From: Ariolimax columbianus
Lineage: Eukaryota; Mollusca; Gastropoda; Stylommatophora; Arionidae
Length of the DNA stretch: 64,000 bases
Assembly (NCBI GenBank): GCA_036924085.1
Contig: JAVGWX010000007.1
Coordinates: 76,136,448-76,200,447 of the forward strand
Direction: 5' to 3'
The notes under the pieces: generated by a model
The model's input: only the letters and a program-made list of their open reading frames with translations
What the model was told of the DNA's origin: nothing
Databases searched by the model: none
In this document: positions 31,390 to 43,802 of the stretch, piece by piece
How positions within the stretch are numbered: the first letter of the stretch is position 1
Layout of the letters: each line of letters starts with the position of its first letter
Program-made: the position numbers and the translations under genes

Positions 31390-31810
31390 CCTTGGTAAAA
31401 GAGACATAACGAAGAAAACCAAGGTGGCTGTACACACCACTCCACCAGTGTTGACGTATGGACGTGAGTTATGGTAAGTGGCAGCAACCCAGATACGCCA
31501 GTTTCAAGTGTCAGAAAATAGATCCTTGTACACACGAGTGAAATAATCGCAATTTCGATAGATTAGCTATGTCTGCAGAATGAAAAGAGGTCGGTTATTA
31601 CTGTATTCATGGGAAGCAAAGAGTCGAGGATCAAGACCGCAAGGACGACCCAAAGTCCGCTGGGATGGCAACACAAGGCACTCTATTATAGACGATGAAC
31701 GACTGAAACCAGACCAAGAGGAGGACAGTGGATGGAATGGCCTGACACTCTTTATGGTAAGCGTCTACACTCCAGGGCAAAAGAGCAGTGACTAAGTCAT
31801 TATATACCAC
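31390..31810 (+). pseudogene. LINE C-terminal fragment
   Basis: The frame at 31580-31795 contains SRGSRPQGRPKVRWDGN, matching the R-G-R-P-x-x-R-W block at the end of LINE ORF2 proteins. Upstream text recalls the RT C-terminus. Too short and broken to be active. Confidence 0.65.
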
Positions 31811-32964
31811 CACCTGAAGTGTGCCAGTGTTGTAACGAATAAACCCACTGTAGCCGTCTAGTCATGGCTTAAATGAGACTAAAGAGGGATGTGCATGAGA
31901 CTAGTAACCTGATCATGTAAACCATTGCTATTGAAACCACAATTTTAGATGCTCGGATACAGGTTTTCTGTAAAGCAACCATCAATAGTGACATCATTCT
32001 TCACTAGGGGCTTAATAGTGAGTCAACAGTAAGCTTTTGTGCATCGCGTGACGATCAAGGACTATTAGTATGAGCTAGATGAAATCCTTGAAACTATAAA
32101 ACCCAGTTCTGTAGCCTAATGTAATATACATATGAAACACAATAGAAATCTTGTTCCTATCTACTTCAATACTATATTATCTGGAATATGGAGTGCCCAT
32201 TTTGACAGTTGGTGCTGGTGTTGATCTCTGGTGGTTGCCGGATCTGTGTCGTATAATCATAGCTTCTGACTACTTTCATGCGTCTGTTCCCTAGAGAGTC
32301 TTAAGATCCATCTCACTTTATCTCTGCTTGTATACGTTATCTTATCTCTCGTCATCACAGATCATAACGTTCACTGTGAAGACTACAGATACGTTCACTT
32401 ATCTCTCGTTGATCATAAAAGGGTCACAATTTTACTCCAAAAGGCACAAATGCATTGGCCCATGGATCATAGTAAGACAGCCTTCTAGATCAGCTCTTGC
32501 AATCGAATCCTTTTACATCTCCTGTACTCTTGTCTTTTAAAGACCTTCTCTAGCCTCGTCAAACTAACATAGCGGCGAATATTCCCTCTGAGCCGACAGA
32601 TCATTTGTTAATTATACCTTGGCTCTTCCCATCTCACAATCCTACCGGTCCCTCCGTCATTCTCGGCTGCTCAGACAACGAAATGGTGACCAGTAGTAAA
32701 CACGTTGCCTCTCGCTCCCTTGATTCCAACACAATCTGACAATGGCGTTGTGTTGAATCTAGCCCTCCCCAACTCTTTTCTAGCCCTGCGTGAATTATTT
32801 CAGTCCGTCTAGTGAAATGTCTTGGTCCGCGATCCTTTTTGCTGCTTCCGAGTACTCGGCTCGTTCCAATCTGGCCTCCAAGCTGCCTGATCTGTCTGTG
32901 TTTCAAGACTAATCTTCCATTGTAGGAATAGTCAGTCACCTGTTGGTAATGAACGTCTCTATCA
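31811..32964. other. no recognisable gene
   Basis: Mixed sequence without exon, RNA or repeat signals I can support. Confidence 0.45.
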
Positions 32965-33965
32965 ACGATCTATGATCTCTATCAACGGAAATATTATAAA
33001 GGTCCTTGAACACCTGTATGACTGGTTTCGCACATCAGTTGGGTTGTGCACTCTCTCCAACTCTTTTCAGTATATTCCATGAGGGAATTATGAGTGAGGC
33101 ACTTAGAGGTCACGTTGGTACTGTCAAGGTTGGGAGCCGAACGATCGCCAACCTTCGTTTTGCAGATGACATCGACGGGTTAGCGGGTTCAAAAGCAGAA
33201 CTCCAAGAATAGGTCAGAATGCTCGATGAAACAGCTCTTGACTATGGTATGGAGATAAACGCTGAAAAGACATAGTTAATTATTAACAACGCCGAGGGCT
33301 TCAACAGCAGGATAAAAGTTAATGGACAGGAATTCGAAGTGGTTGACCGTTTTAAATATATGGGTTCAATTGTCAGGGATGAAGGATCAAAATATAAGGT
33401 GTTGGACAGAATAGTACAGACAATAACGGCGCTTGCACGGCTTAACAAAATCTGGCAAGAGAAACGGTTAGCACTATACACGAAAATCAGATTAATACGT
33501 ACACTGGTCCTGTCAATATTCCTCTATGATTGTGAGACATGGTCAATTAAAGCTGATCTTCAGCGAAGGATACAGGGCTTGGAGATGAGATGTTTCCGAA
33601 GACTTTTAAACGTCACGTACAAAGATTGAGTTACAAACGAGGAAATACGAGATAGAATTACAACAGCAATAGGGATTTTTGAAGACCTCTTGGCAACTGT
33701 CAAAAGAAGGAAACTCGCTTGGTACGGTCACATATCGAGATCAAATGGTTTTGCAAATACGATCCTGCACGGAAAGGTGCAAGGCAGACGACGAAGAGGC
33801 CGGCCCAAAAAGATGTAAGAGGACAACATAAAAGAATGGACCAATCTCCGACCAGAAGAGGCACAGGCAGCGGCCGCTGGCAGACAAGGGTGGTATGGGG
33901 TTGTGATGATGTCTTCATGTGTGCCCCAACGACCTCACCGGTTACGAGATGACCTTACCTGACCT
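32965..33965 (+). pseudogene. RTE-type LINE, 3' half, decayed
   Basis: RT: LSPTLFSIF near 33049, IMSEALRGHVGTVKVGSRT near 33089, and the intact active-site block FADDIDG near 33160. Then VDRFKYMGSIVRDEGSKYK (33340-33396) and LALYTKIRLIRTLVLSIF. The C-terminal KRRKLAWYGHISRSNG is split by frameshifts (33705-33755). It ends in short TGACC repeats near 33950. Four or more stops or frameshifts. Confidence 0.9.
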
Positions 33966-35049
33966 GAGGTACGTCCCATATCATTGACCCGATATCTGCA
34001 TGCAACTGCGCTGGTCAATTAGGTTTTTTACCTGGATTGACAGAGGGGACCACTTTCACAATACCTGGTTAGAGTTACTCCACCTAGTTTGTCCTACACG
34101 CTTGTCTGTAAGAATCACCGATCTGGAGTGGAAAGACGCTGCATTGACGCCACCTGGACGGAGCGTCTAATTGGTGTAAACGGCTCTTTCTCGTTGGGAG
34201 ATACTATTCATGTACGCAGACTCTACGCGCCCTTCGACTATCAGTTTTGTTCTCACTGTATGACCACTATTCCGGTTTTGGACTGGACAAAGAATCATTC
34301 TTAGTCGTTAGAAATGTCTAATGCTGTGTTGAAAAACGCTCACTCTCTTGGACTTCCTTCAGGTTTCTAAAACTGATTTTAAAAAAAACCATAGCGTTTC
34401 TTTGAGATTGTCAGACTATCACCGCATTTTCTAAACATCAATTTGTGTTTTTTAACCTTGGCCCACGTCCATTTCTGACACTGACAACAGATAGTTGTTA
34501 TGAATAAACTGTTCATTGATCAATGGTGCCATTAGAATGTTTAAATATCTTAGTACATGCTAGAACATTCAGTTATGCATGTGTCTTTATTCACAATGCT
34601 GTGTTGGGCAAAGATCGTGTTAAGATTCCTTTAATTCACTTAATGGAAATTAAATGTCATTATTCGCGGAGTGATGTGCATCTGAGGTCGCTAACCTGTC
34701 TTGGATCAGGACCATATAAAGCTGCACCAACAATGTGGCAGACCGAGTGTATTAAACTAGAAAACAAAATATTACATATATGTTGTTTCAATGGAAAGTA
34801 TTCATAATTCATTAATTTAGGCAAAGAAGTTTATAAGTTAATAGGTATTCAAACAAAAACATATTTATTCTTAAATTACTGCAGGCAATATCTGGTTGGA
34901 CAGATTTATATTGATACCACAGAATGACATACAGCCACAATATCTGGTTGGACAGATTTATATTGACGGGCTGTTTGTTCCGATCCTTATATTGTCTTGT
35001 CCTAGAAATAATTTTTTTTTTAAAAATGAATCCACAGTTCCGCCGTATC
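33966..35049. other. no recognisable gene
   Basis: ORFs at 34089-34304 and 34523-34807 match nothing I recognise. A roughly 45-bp direct repeat (CAATATCTGGTTGGACAGAT) occurs near 34886 and 34938. Confidence 0.45.
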
Positions 35050-35069
35050 GTTACCTTTTGTGTTCACCT

Positions 35070-35310
35070 GTATGGCTGTCTGTCATTATGTGGTATCTTT
35101 ATGTCTGTATGTCATTCTGTGGTATATTTATGGCTGTTTGTCATTCTGTGGTATCTTTATGGCTGTTGGTCTTTCTGTGGTATATTTATGGTTGTCTGTC
35201 ATTCTGTGGTATATTTATGGCTGTCTGTCATTCTGTGGTATCTTTATGGCTGTTTGTCATTCTGTGGTATATTTATGGCTGTCTGTGATTCTGTGGTATC
35301 TTAATGAATG
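35070..35310. repeat. 29-bp minisatellite
   Basis: TTCTGTGGTAT recurs every 29 bp (for example 35173 and 35202) with GGCTGTCTGTCA and ATTTATGG between. About eight units, fading into related sequence to about 35480. Because 29 is not a multiple of 3, all three plus frames stay open and give overlapping false ORFs. Confidence 0.9.
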
Positions 35311-35859
35311 TATGTCTTTCTGTGTTTATATGTATGTATGTCTGTTATTCTGTGTTATTTGTATAGCTGTCTGTCATTCTATATTCACCTGTCTGGTTTT
35401 TTATCATTCGGTGTTCCCCTAAATGGTTGGCTGTCTGCCAGTCTGTGTTCACCTGTATGGTTTTCTGTCATTCGGTGTTCACCTGCATGGTTGGCTGTCC
35501 GCCAGTCTGTTCGCTTGTATTTCTGTCCCTCCGCGTATTCCGTTGCATCCTGTTTCCTACTTCAGTCTCACATATGCCTGTTATGTGCTAGTTATTCTTC
35601 AAATTACGAAAGCCACACAGCTCGCCTACTTCTCCTTCACCATTAATCTCCCCGATTGATGAGCTGAAGTAACAGAGGCTCTTAGATTAAGTTAATTACG
35701 CTGACTGCCAAAATATCGGGCTCTTCTTTAGTTGCCTGTCAATGGGACGGTGTACCACTCATAGAATACACTTTATCTTCGTGAAAATAACGATTAGTGG
35801 AGATCTTTGCAGACAGACTTTGCCGCGATCAGAGCTGCAGGAAGGGCTCAGACATTTGA

Positions 35860-36327
35860 TTGACAGTAGCACTCAGATCGTGGAACTATAACACGTTGTT
35901 ATTTTGCATGGGTCTCTTGTTTAACCATGGCAACAAGCTGCTGAGATATCTTTTTTTTTCATTTCGTTTGTGTCCTGCTTATGCCTTTCAGCGTCATGTT
36001 ATGGAGAGGTTTCTTAGCCGGGCCCTAGTATGTGCTTCGTACACGGGGAGCTTTACTGCTTCTGTTATTTCTGCTTTCTATCTTTTGCTTATTCGGCCCT
36101 TGGCTTTGTATCCATTGTATCTGTTTAGCATTGTTTCTGTGGATACTATCTGGTGTTTGTCGTGTCATTTGGTTTGCTGTCTCTTGGTGAGATCTTGTAC
36201 TGGTGTACCTGCACGTTTTCTATTTTTATTTCTGATTCTATTCAGTATTGTTACTACAAGCGTTCTGCGGAGGTATTTCATCTCTGTTGTTACAATGTTT
36301 CTTTTATCTTTGTTTGCCAATATCTAA
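35860..36327 (+). CDS. hypothetical hydrophobic ORF, doubtful
   Basis: 155 codons, rich in L, F, S and V, with stretches that could be called membrane segments. T-rich DNA produces such frames by chance. No family resemblance, no splice sites and no repeat match. I list it only because it is among the longer non-repeat frames. Most likely not a gene. Confidence 0.12.
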   Translation: MTVALRSWNYNTLLFCMGLLFNHGNKLLRYLFFSFRLCPAYAFQRHVMERFLSRALVCASYTGSFTASVISAFYLLLIRPLALYPLYLFSIVSVDTIWCLSCHLVCCLLVRSCTGVPARFLFLFLILFSIVTTSVLRRYFISVVTMFLLSLFANI

Positions 36328-36451
36328 TTTTGGTTGAAATATCACCGTCCGATTTAGAACAGCTATCGTCATCACTTAACCAGCTCATTTGGCACGAAAC
36401 GATACCAGACATAATTTCACAGCGTAAGCATTTTCATAATTCACAGAATGA

Positions 36452-36515
36452 TGGGCGGCGTGGACTAGTGGTTAAGTGACACTACACACAACTGGGTTCG
36501 CTCTCCATCATAGCA
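36452..36515 (+). repeat. SINE family A, 5' head only
   Basis: GGCGGCGTGGACTAGTGGTT then AAGTGACA (A box) and CTGGGTTCGCTCTCC (changed B box). The body is absent. Confidence 0.75.
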
Positions 36516-36763
36516 ACAACAACAAAATTAGCTTTTTCGCTGCCTCTTCCATAACTAAGTCGTGTGCCTATTTCCTGCTAAGTATATTGGAGCATTTCGC
36601 TGCAATGATAGGAGTTTAAATGTCAAATCATTAACAATACTTCTAATAAATTCTTCTGCAAACCGTGACTACATTATTTGTACTGTGCCTTCGTGTGAGC
36701 GCTAGACATACACGGACTCATAACAAAGTATCTTATCTTAGGGTTAAAAAATAACAAAATAGC

Positions 36764-37690
36764 TTACCTATTTTGCAAAGTAATCTCTTTCGAAATAGGC
36801 CCTTTTTGTGTTGACACATTTCTTCCAGCGATGTACTCACTGCTGGAAGCATTTCTGGAAGTCACAATTTTTATTTGTTGGTTATATCCGTCATGCGCGT
36901 CATCGCATTCATCTGGTTTCCTTCTATATCTGTTTGAGTAACAATCTATATCTGTTGAGTAACAACATGAGTCTTGTAAAGTGCCAAACGTGCATGGAGC
37001 CATGTCTGGGGAGTAGGATGAGTACCGAACCTGTCCAGTACCCTGTTTCAGCACACAGGAAACCTGGATGGGATGAGATGCGCGGGCCGGAGAATTGTGA
37101 TGGATCTGCCAGTTGCCACTCTTCCAGATGTGTGGTCTCTTGCGTCTAGCTGCATCTCTTGTGCGACGCCTAACAGTCAAGTAGAACCTCTTGTTGACTG
37201 TCCCTGAGGAGCTAACTCGGGATGAACTATGTCCTGATGGTTGAACAAATAATTGTCAGCATGACCTTCACATTTGTTTGCGATTGTCATGACTTCTTTG
37301 GCAGCGTAGACTCTCGCGTTTTCCATTGTGCCTTTGTCTCAGGGTCGTAACTGTAGATCCATGACTGATATCTGAAATCAAGGTCAGAGTTGGCGCATTA
37401 CATGTCAAGCGCAACCTTTTTCCTCTATTCGTGAATGAGGAGTCTTGAAACGGATATTACAACGACACGGCGCATCCCAAGATCTGTGGTAAAATTTGAT
37501 TGCACTGAACCGTATGAAATTGCCGCTACGCTCCCATTCTCACTAATTGGTATTCGGTGATCTTTCTTCACTAACCTCCGCACTTACTCGATAGTTTCTC
37601 GATTTTTGCTTGTTCAGAGCCTTCCTGATCGCTCGACGCTCTTAATTGACATGCAGCCTTCGACGATTCCACTCTTAATCTGCTGTTTTA
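36764..37690 (-). pseudogene. mariner transposase, decayed
   Basis: On the minus strand, fragments in several frames follow mariner transposase order: RSGRL-like and VRRLVKKDHRIPIS near 37560-37630, YSYDPETKAQWK near 37330, PKKS then VKVMLTI near 37270, RRKRP near 37140, HHNSPA (for HHDNAPA) near 37100, YSSYSPDMAPC (for PPYSPDLAPCD) near 37005, and a C-terminal CQHKKG-like end near 36810. Many stops, so inactive. Mariner elements move by cut-and-paste at TA. Confidence 0.87.
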
Positions 37691-37721
37691 AATAACAGCT
37701 TCACTAACAAAGCCCTAATAC

Positions 37722-38427
37722 ACGAGTCGTGCTCAAATGAAACCGGACCTATCTGCACCAAGTGAACATACGTACAATGCGCATGATGACGTCAATTTTG
37801 CTGTAAACAGCACTTACCAACCGTCAAGTTTGCAAAATTGCATTATACTCCGACTCATAGTTTTCTCAGCAGACCATTGAAAATATGGCAAGTGTGATAC
37901 GGAATCCGCCCAGAGTTAATCAAGGAGCGGTGATTCGTTGTCTAACAGCTGAAGGATGTCGACCAGTTGACATTCATCGCAGAATGCAGTGAGCGTATGG
38001 TGACCCCAATTGCTACATCAATTTTGACGATGGCATCTTCTGGCGCAACAATATGCGCCCGACCTGGTCTTCGAAGATATTTCGTTAATTCCTTTAAACA
38101 TCGTTGACCAGTTCTTGACCGTTGTCTTTGACACACTTTTGTCACTATGCACTGCCTGCATTCTGCGATAAATGTCAACTGGTCGACATCCTTCAGCTCT
38201 TGGAAACGGAATCACCGCTCTCTGATCAACTCTGGACGGATTATGTATTACACCCGACAAGGGTTGAACGGTCTGCTGAGGAAACTATGATTCGGAGGAT
38301 AATGAAATTTGTCAAACTTGACGGTTGGTGTGTGCTATTTACACCAGAATTGACGGCATCATGTGCATCGTACGTATGTTCATTTGGTGCAGATAGGTCC
38401 GGTTTTATTTGAACACGCCTCGTATAT
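37722..38427. mobile_element. mariner-like fold-back element
   Basis: Two arms in inverted orientation, 37722-38004 and 38125-38427, about 85 percent alike by eye, each beginning at a terminal sequence CAAATRAAACCGGACCTATC followed by TGCACC. Both arms encode the transposase N-terminus: AEGCRPVDIHRRMQ on the plus strand near 37950 and AEGCRPVDIYRRMQ on the minus strand near 38190. The loop continues the minus-strand reading into RPGRAHIVAPEDAIVKID. So the 3' end of a mariner has been replaced by an inverted 5' end. TA dinucleotides flank both tips. It could be mobile only with transposase supplied in trans. Confidence 0.85.
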
Positions 38428-38430
38428 CCT

Positions 38431-38924
38431 TAATAGTCTCCGATTGCATGTCATCGAGTTTTTTTCAAAGTTTATTCAAATTCTTAGCTCAACACGTTCA
38501 GTCATTCTGGCTCGAAACAAACGAGACGCACGCACTGGACTAGTCCGACTATCATGGCATATGGCAGCTGCTGGAGAGTGTGCAGTCTGGCAAGAAATCA
38601 AGCAAGCACAGAAGAAATCAAGGTCCCATATGTTGCTAGCCCGCCGCAAACAAAACAAAAAAGAGCGATTACTTTTCTAATCAGGCCTCAAATCTTTACT
38701 TGAACTCAATCTGTACGTCTGCGTTTGTCGTTCAATCCCAATAATTACACTTTATGTTCGTTATGTCAATGAATATGCCTGTGTTCCAACTGTAGCTTTG
38801 TGTCTTTCATTATTTGTCAGTTTCGCTTTAACAGTTGTTTAATCCATGTCTTTGTCTTACTCTCATTACCTATCAGCACCTACACTCAGCATAATCTTAC
38901 CTTTGAACAAAAACAGGCTCACCC
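38431..38924. other. no recognisable gene
   Basis: Contains an open frame at 38363-38680 that is unlike any family I know. Confidence 0.4.
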
Positions 38925-39230
38925 TGGCGGCAACTCTTCCCCTTCTCTCTCCTCTTACCTCACTCTGTTCCATTTGACTCTGTCCTACAGTCACATTCTT
39001 GCACAACTGTCACACGCGCCCTCATGGTGAGGCCCTTCCATTGTACTTCAGTTGGGCTAGCTTCTGAGGGCGCACAAACCTAGCATGGGTACATACAGAC
39101 GCACACATCCATCCAAAAACTGGTTAATGCGTCCTGATATCGCCCAATGGACTACGGTCTGGGGTGGAATGGGCGCGCCTCCGCCAGTAGAAACTAGTGA
39201 GGCAAACATCTAAGCAACAACATTATTATA
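38925..39230 (+). repeat. dispersed repeat G, copy 1
   Basis: About 300 bp nearly the same as 59035-59335: TCACCCTGGCGGCAACTCTT, CGCGCCCTCATGGTGAGGCC, GTCCTGATATCGCCCAATGG, CCTCCGCCAGTAGAAACTAG. More than 90 percent identity by eye. No pol III boxes or coding frame recognised. It ends near AACATCTAAGCAACAAC. Confidence 0.88.
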
Positions 39231-42200
39231 CCTTAACTTATTTCTACTGACTGTCCCCTACAACTTACCTCACTCTCATTATACTTCCATTTCTGCCCTC
39301 ACCGTGTCCAAATTGTTTTCTTTTTCTCTATGCTCCTCTACACCTACTATATATTTTCATCTTCTTACTGACCATTCCACTTAGAATCATTATTCCTCTA
39401 CTCTCTAACCTCACTTGATATATTTCCTTGCTCTCATTACATATCCGCCCCACACCCACCATCAATTATCATTATCTCGTTTATCTCCACCCGCTTCCCC
39501 TTTCAAGACTCATTATGTTTCCATTCCTATATTTCTATACATATACTCCTCAGCACACACTCCATTATCTTTGAAGTCTCAGCCGGTCTAGACAAACCAA
39601 CATTTAGATAAAACAGGTCACAACTCCACGTACAAATATAGAAATACACGGGTAATGGAAACCAGCTTACTCTTTGTTTTCTGCAATAATCTGTGCTGGC
39701 TGGCTGGCTCAGATTTCTGCACCTTGTGTTACAGAGCCGTGATCAATATTCCTTTTCTACTGTCACTCACTGTATGCAACTGCGCCTTTCGTAAACTGGA
39801 AGGATTGATATTCATAGAGTGCACAAATTCATACCAGCTGTTTGTTGTACTAACCTAGGCTTTTCTTTTCGCGTAAACTTGAGGCTTTTGCAACTCAAAC
39901 CAGCCTGGACGTTTTCTTGGACGGATTCATTATTTCGTTCGGTGTTTCCTTAAAGCTAACACCTTCGGCATAAGGTTGGAATGAATAGAGTATCTACCTT
40001 TATTGATCGGTTTTGTAAAGCCAATAATAAAATAGTTCGTTACACTATCCATTCAGCGTGGATACCAATGAAGGTGCCAACCTTCTATATTTCTAATTTT
40101 CAGGTCAATACAGGTTAATTTAAGGACAATGTAGCAATTCTTCACACCATTTAATATTTAGTTTATAATTCATCTCCTTCTTCTTTGTTCTGGTAATTAG
40201 CTCACAGTCTCAATGTTTTGCTATTATTAACTTTGGCGTTGTCGGCAGCGTCTGAGTAGCACAGTGACAGACTGCTGGTTTCTCTCAGGAAACGTACCGT
40301 GTTCATCCGCGTAGTGTACACTTGGGCCACTGTTAGTGAAGGAAAAGCAGAGAGCAGGCGAGACCGAGTAAAGTTTCTAACACTTCATCACCATCAACAG
40401 TGTATGCTATGGAACTACCTTTTTAAAATAGCCGGGTGCCAATTTGCATTTGTATATGTGTAGCATGGCACGTTCGAGTTTTTTACCATCTAATAACTAT
40501 AGCATTACAGTGAATCACGTTATAGTGCGTTTTCTGTTTAATTCCTCTCCCCCAATTTTTAATTAACGCCGTTACGTTATATTAAGCCACGTGAAGTTAT
40601 CGTTAATGTGATAATGTATCATTCTAGCCCTGAGTAGAATGACATTGATTATAATATCAAACCCGGGTGAATTATGTATTAACAACGCTACACCCAGACA
40701 CCCGATTCCTACACGTTGCTACTTGGAGTTGGAATTAGCGTCTGTAAAATGTGTACATACCGTTTCATCACACGGGAATCGGAAACAGTGGTTCCAGAAC
40801 GCGGAACGAAGCCTTCTCGCTTTCTCCTGTCGGTGTCATAAGCTCCATCTCTCCGTCTGGCGTAGATACATTAAAGACAACTAGCGGAGTCCCCTAAAAC
40901 CAGTGCCCTTGCCTGTCTGTATTGATTGAGCCCGTGGTTTTTAGACTGTGCACTTCTAACAGAGCAAGCTCAGATGTTATATCACACTCGTATTTGGTTA
41001 GCCCGCGATCACACTCCTCGAGACTCTGGTCATGTTGCATATTTCCTTTTCGTGCTTTTCTGAAGGAGAGTATCAGATCTGCGAGTTGTTTTTTAAAACA
41101 AAAATAAACATGAACGTTGACGACTAAAACTCTGTTGTGTCGTGAAACAAGATAGCTGTGTAAAAGATAATGTGTATTTTGTAAGAGGAAACCTATTATT
41201 TTCTGCTTGTTTGTTTTATTTTATGGATAGATAATTATTCTTTTAGGTGATTTTTATTTTCTTGTTTATTATCCTTACTTTGGTTTACTCATGTTAATAA
41301 AAGATGATTACTAAATTCATAATAGCTTGAGAGTGATCTTCATTGAAATCTGTATCTGAAATCATAATGTTATATCTAGCACTGATATTGTACGTTTAAA
41401 CCGTCCTGCTAGTTATTTGTAAGGTTTACATTGTTATATATACCTGTTGATTTAGTAGAACAATGTGGGCTTTAAAATAGTGCATGATCACAAGAATGCA
41501 ATAATTAAATGAACAAGATTCGCCACCAGAGTAATACTCGATGTCAAGTTAATCAGATCGAAATATTATGTGTACAATTAATCACATAGTATATCTATGT
41601 ATGAACATAGTTATAGCAATATATTTACCTAAACTCGTTTTTTAAATTAAATATGGCTGCGATTATACCATTATAATCGTTCTCGTGTTATTTCTGTTTT
41701 AAAAAAAGAACCATCTTGTTTTGCATTTTATTTTGCAATTTCTTTCCCATTTTAATTAGAAACATTGCTTTTAATGCAACTGGTTGTCTTCATTCGCTAC
41801 GTATTATATAACACATTCTTCAGTAAACTGATAAATTCGTGAGAAAATGTGCTGTTGTTAAAGTGTTTTTAAAGGCATCTTGAAGTTTGGTTTATGGAAT
41901 TATATTTAACCACTGTTGTACATTTGAAATTCATGATATGGAGCTCACTGTTTGATACACCCGGAATGCAGTGTTATATAGATGTTGAAATCAAATTGTG
42001 AAAATAATTATAAGTGGCTTTTCAACTGGAATCTTATGGAAAGTGTATATGTACTGTTCAGATTTGATTTTAATATTGCCAAGGATTTGTTTACATTTAA
42101 CTAAAATTACTGTTAAAATGTTAATCGTTGCTATTGAAACGCGTTTATGGGATTTATTTTTTGGATTGAGCTGCTTAAGTTACGGTTAAGGTAGCCCCTA

Positions 42201-42339
42201 TCAGGCACTGCTGTCGGGGATGAAGTGTTAGCCATTTCGTTATGTAAGGCCTCAACTTTTTACAAAATGTGGTAACCAGTTCAGTTCTTCGCTGATTTAC
42301 GGTCTCTAACAGTAAGCCATGTACCTATTTTGAAGCGAT
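39231..42339. other. AT-rich DNA without recognisable genes
   Basis: The longest stretch free of identifiable mobile elements. ORFs are short and T-rich. I saw no exon with splice sites and no RNA gene. Confidence 0.5.
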
Positions 42340-42440
42340 TGCATCTAATCCACAACTGGGATTGAACCTGGTACCGTTACTTTGAGAAACGACTTCTCTA
42401 TCAACCTGCTATTCAGACTGTTACGAGCAAAAAGAATATA
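42340..42440 (-). repeat. tRNA-like SINE head
   Basis: Minus strand: TAGCAGGTTGATAGAGAAG (A-box side) and ACCAGGTTCAATCCCAGTTG (B box). The order and spacing are those of a tRNA-derived SINE promoter, but the sequence does not fold convincingly as a tRNA gene. Confidence 0.6.
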
Positions 42441-42837
42441 TGAATATAGCTGTGTGGTCCGGTGTGTTTTTTAGTGTTTCTATGGTGACATCCAACTTCT
42501 GAATAATTCCGCTTTCCTTGTCCCTCCATTTGTGGTATCGCGTGCAGGTGCTGCTACTTCATGTGGATTAACTCTCTCAAGAAACTCACCATTTGATCCT
42601 CTTGCTTGTCTATATATTCCATTACTGGTGTTGGTTCAACGATAAGGAGAAAAGATCGAGGTCCCTGAGCAGTGGAGGTTCAATACAGTTAGGCACATTT
42701 AAGAGAAACAAGCAAACAAACGGTGGAAGAAGTGCTAGAAAATTGTGGACCAAAAGTAAATAATGAAGGCATTTATAAATTAACTGGACAAACTCACGAA
42801 CTTGGTATGCCTGCAGTCACGTGTTTAGCAACAAGAT

Positions 42838-42905
42838 AACCTATCGTCATTATGCTGATTAAGAAGACTCTGTAAAGTCTATATGCAACCAGTTTTTGTC
42901 CTGTC
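42838..42905 (-). mobile_element. LINE H, 3' terminal fragment
   Basis: Minus strand CTGGTTGCATATAGACTTTA then CAGAGTCTTCTTAATCAGC matches the LINE H end at 20270-20320. Confidence 0.7.
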
Positions 42906-43484
42906 TTTCCCGTAACTGTTAGAGGTCGTAGGGGGCATCACTCGGCCTTTGAATGATTTGGCTTGGGTATCTTTCTAACCGGAAAGGGCACAGTCTCTCC
43001 CTGGCGATGTGTTTTAGTCTAGTGTTAAAACCATTTTACTCCTGCGAACTTGTGAAAATAGGAAACATTGTTTCGCGGACCGCTCATACAGAATAAGAAT
43101 GAAATCATTATTTAGAAAGTATTTTGTGTATTCGTATTGAAATCTTCTATTATAATATGAAAATCGTATAGTTATTTAAAACAACCAGAGAGAAACAATA
43201 AATGGAAAAAAAATGTTTAAAGTTTATTTAAATTAAATCAAATCAAAATTAAAGAATGGTTATAGTCAGATACCGCACCAAGACGAGAACTCAAACAAAA
43301 CCTAAGTTACGACCAATAGGCCTTCACCAGGGACAACAAATAACAATGCTGAACTAGCAAATCAACAAATAAGGAAAAAATGGTCTACTTATCTGATATA
43401 GTGATAAAACAACAAAAATCCGAGCAGTAAGTACAAATGCTTATAATAGAACGTCTTGAACTTTTAAGAAAGCAAATATCATCA
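42906..43484. other. no recognisable gene
   Basis: AT-rich sequence, no signals. Confidence 0.5.
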
Positions 43485-43802
43485 TCATCATCATGTAGCA
43501 TGTCCTTTGCAGAACACCCTCTCGTAAAAGCCGATCTCTACTTTATCTGTGGCTAGCTCTCCCCCTTTGCAACTATAGACCCCAGCACCTCTGCAATGCC
43601 CCTTGTCCATCTTCTCCTTGGTCTGCCTCTGCCTTTTCTGCCAGGTACCAAACCCTCCAGTATCGCTCTGTTGCTCCTTTCCTAGAATATTTAACAACCG
43701 TGGCTGAATCGTTGTTTCTGAGAAAAGAAGCGCTGCATTGACAGCCATTCGGGTTCTCTGTTGGATTTTGACCACTGACAGAGCTGAAAAAAGTCTTGTC
43801 AT
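43485..43802 (-). pseudogene. LINE K, C-terminal fragment
   Basis: Minus strand ORF2 tail reading KIQQRTRMAVNAALL, then a T-K-E-K-M-D-K-G-H-C stretch, ELATDKVEIGFYERVFCKGHAT. This is a cousin of the R-R-W-x-D-D-I ... ATDREKWR end of LINE proteins. The 3' tail is (GAT)n (43483-43495 reversed). Same 3' end, GCAAAGGACATGCTACAT, as 46475-47012 and 49935-50480. Confidence 0.72.

Noticed and set aside
35860..36327. Membrane protein gene
   Set aside because: Hydrophobic composition follows from T-rich DNA. No homology and no gene structure, so it is kept only as a very low-confidence entry.
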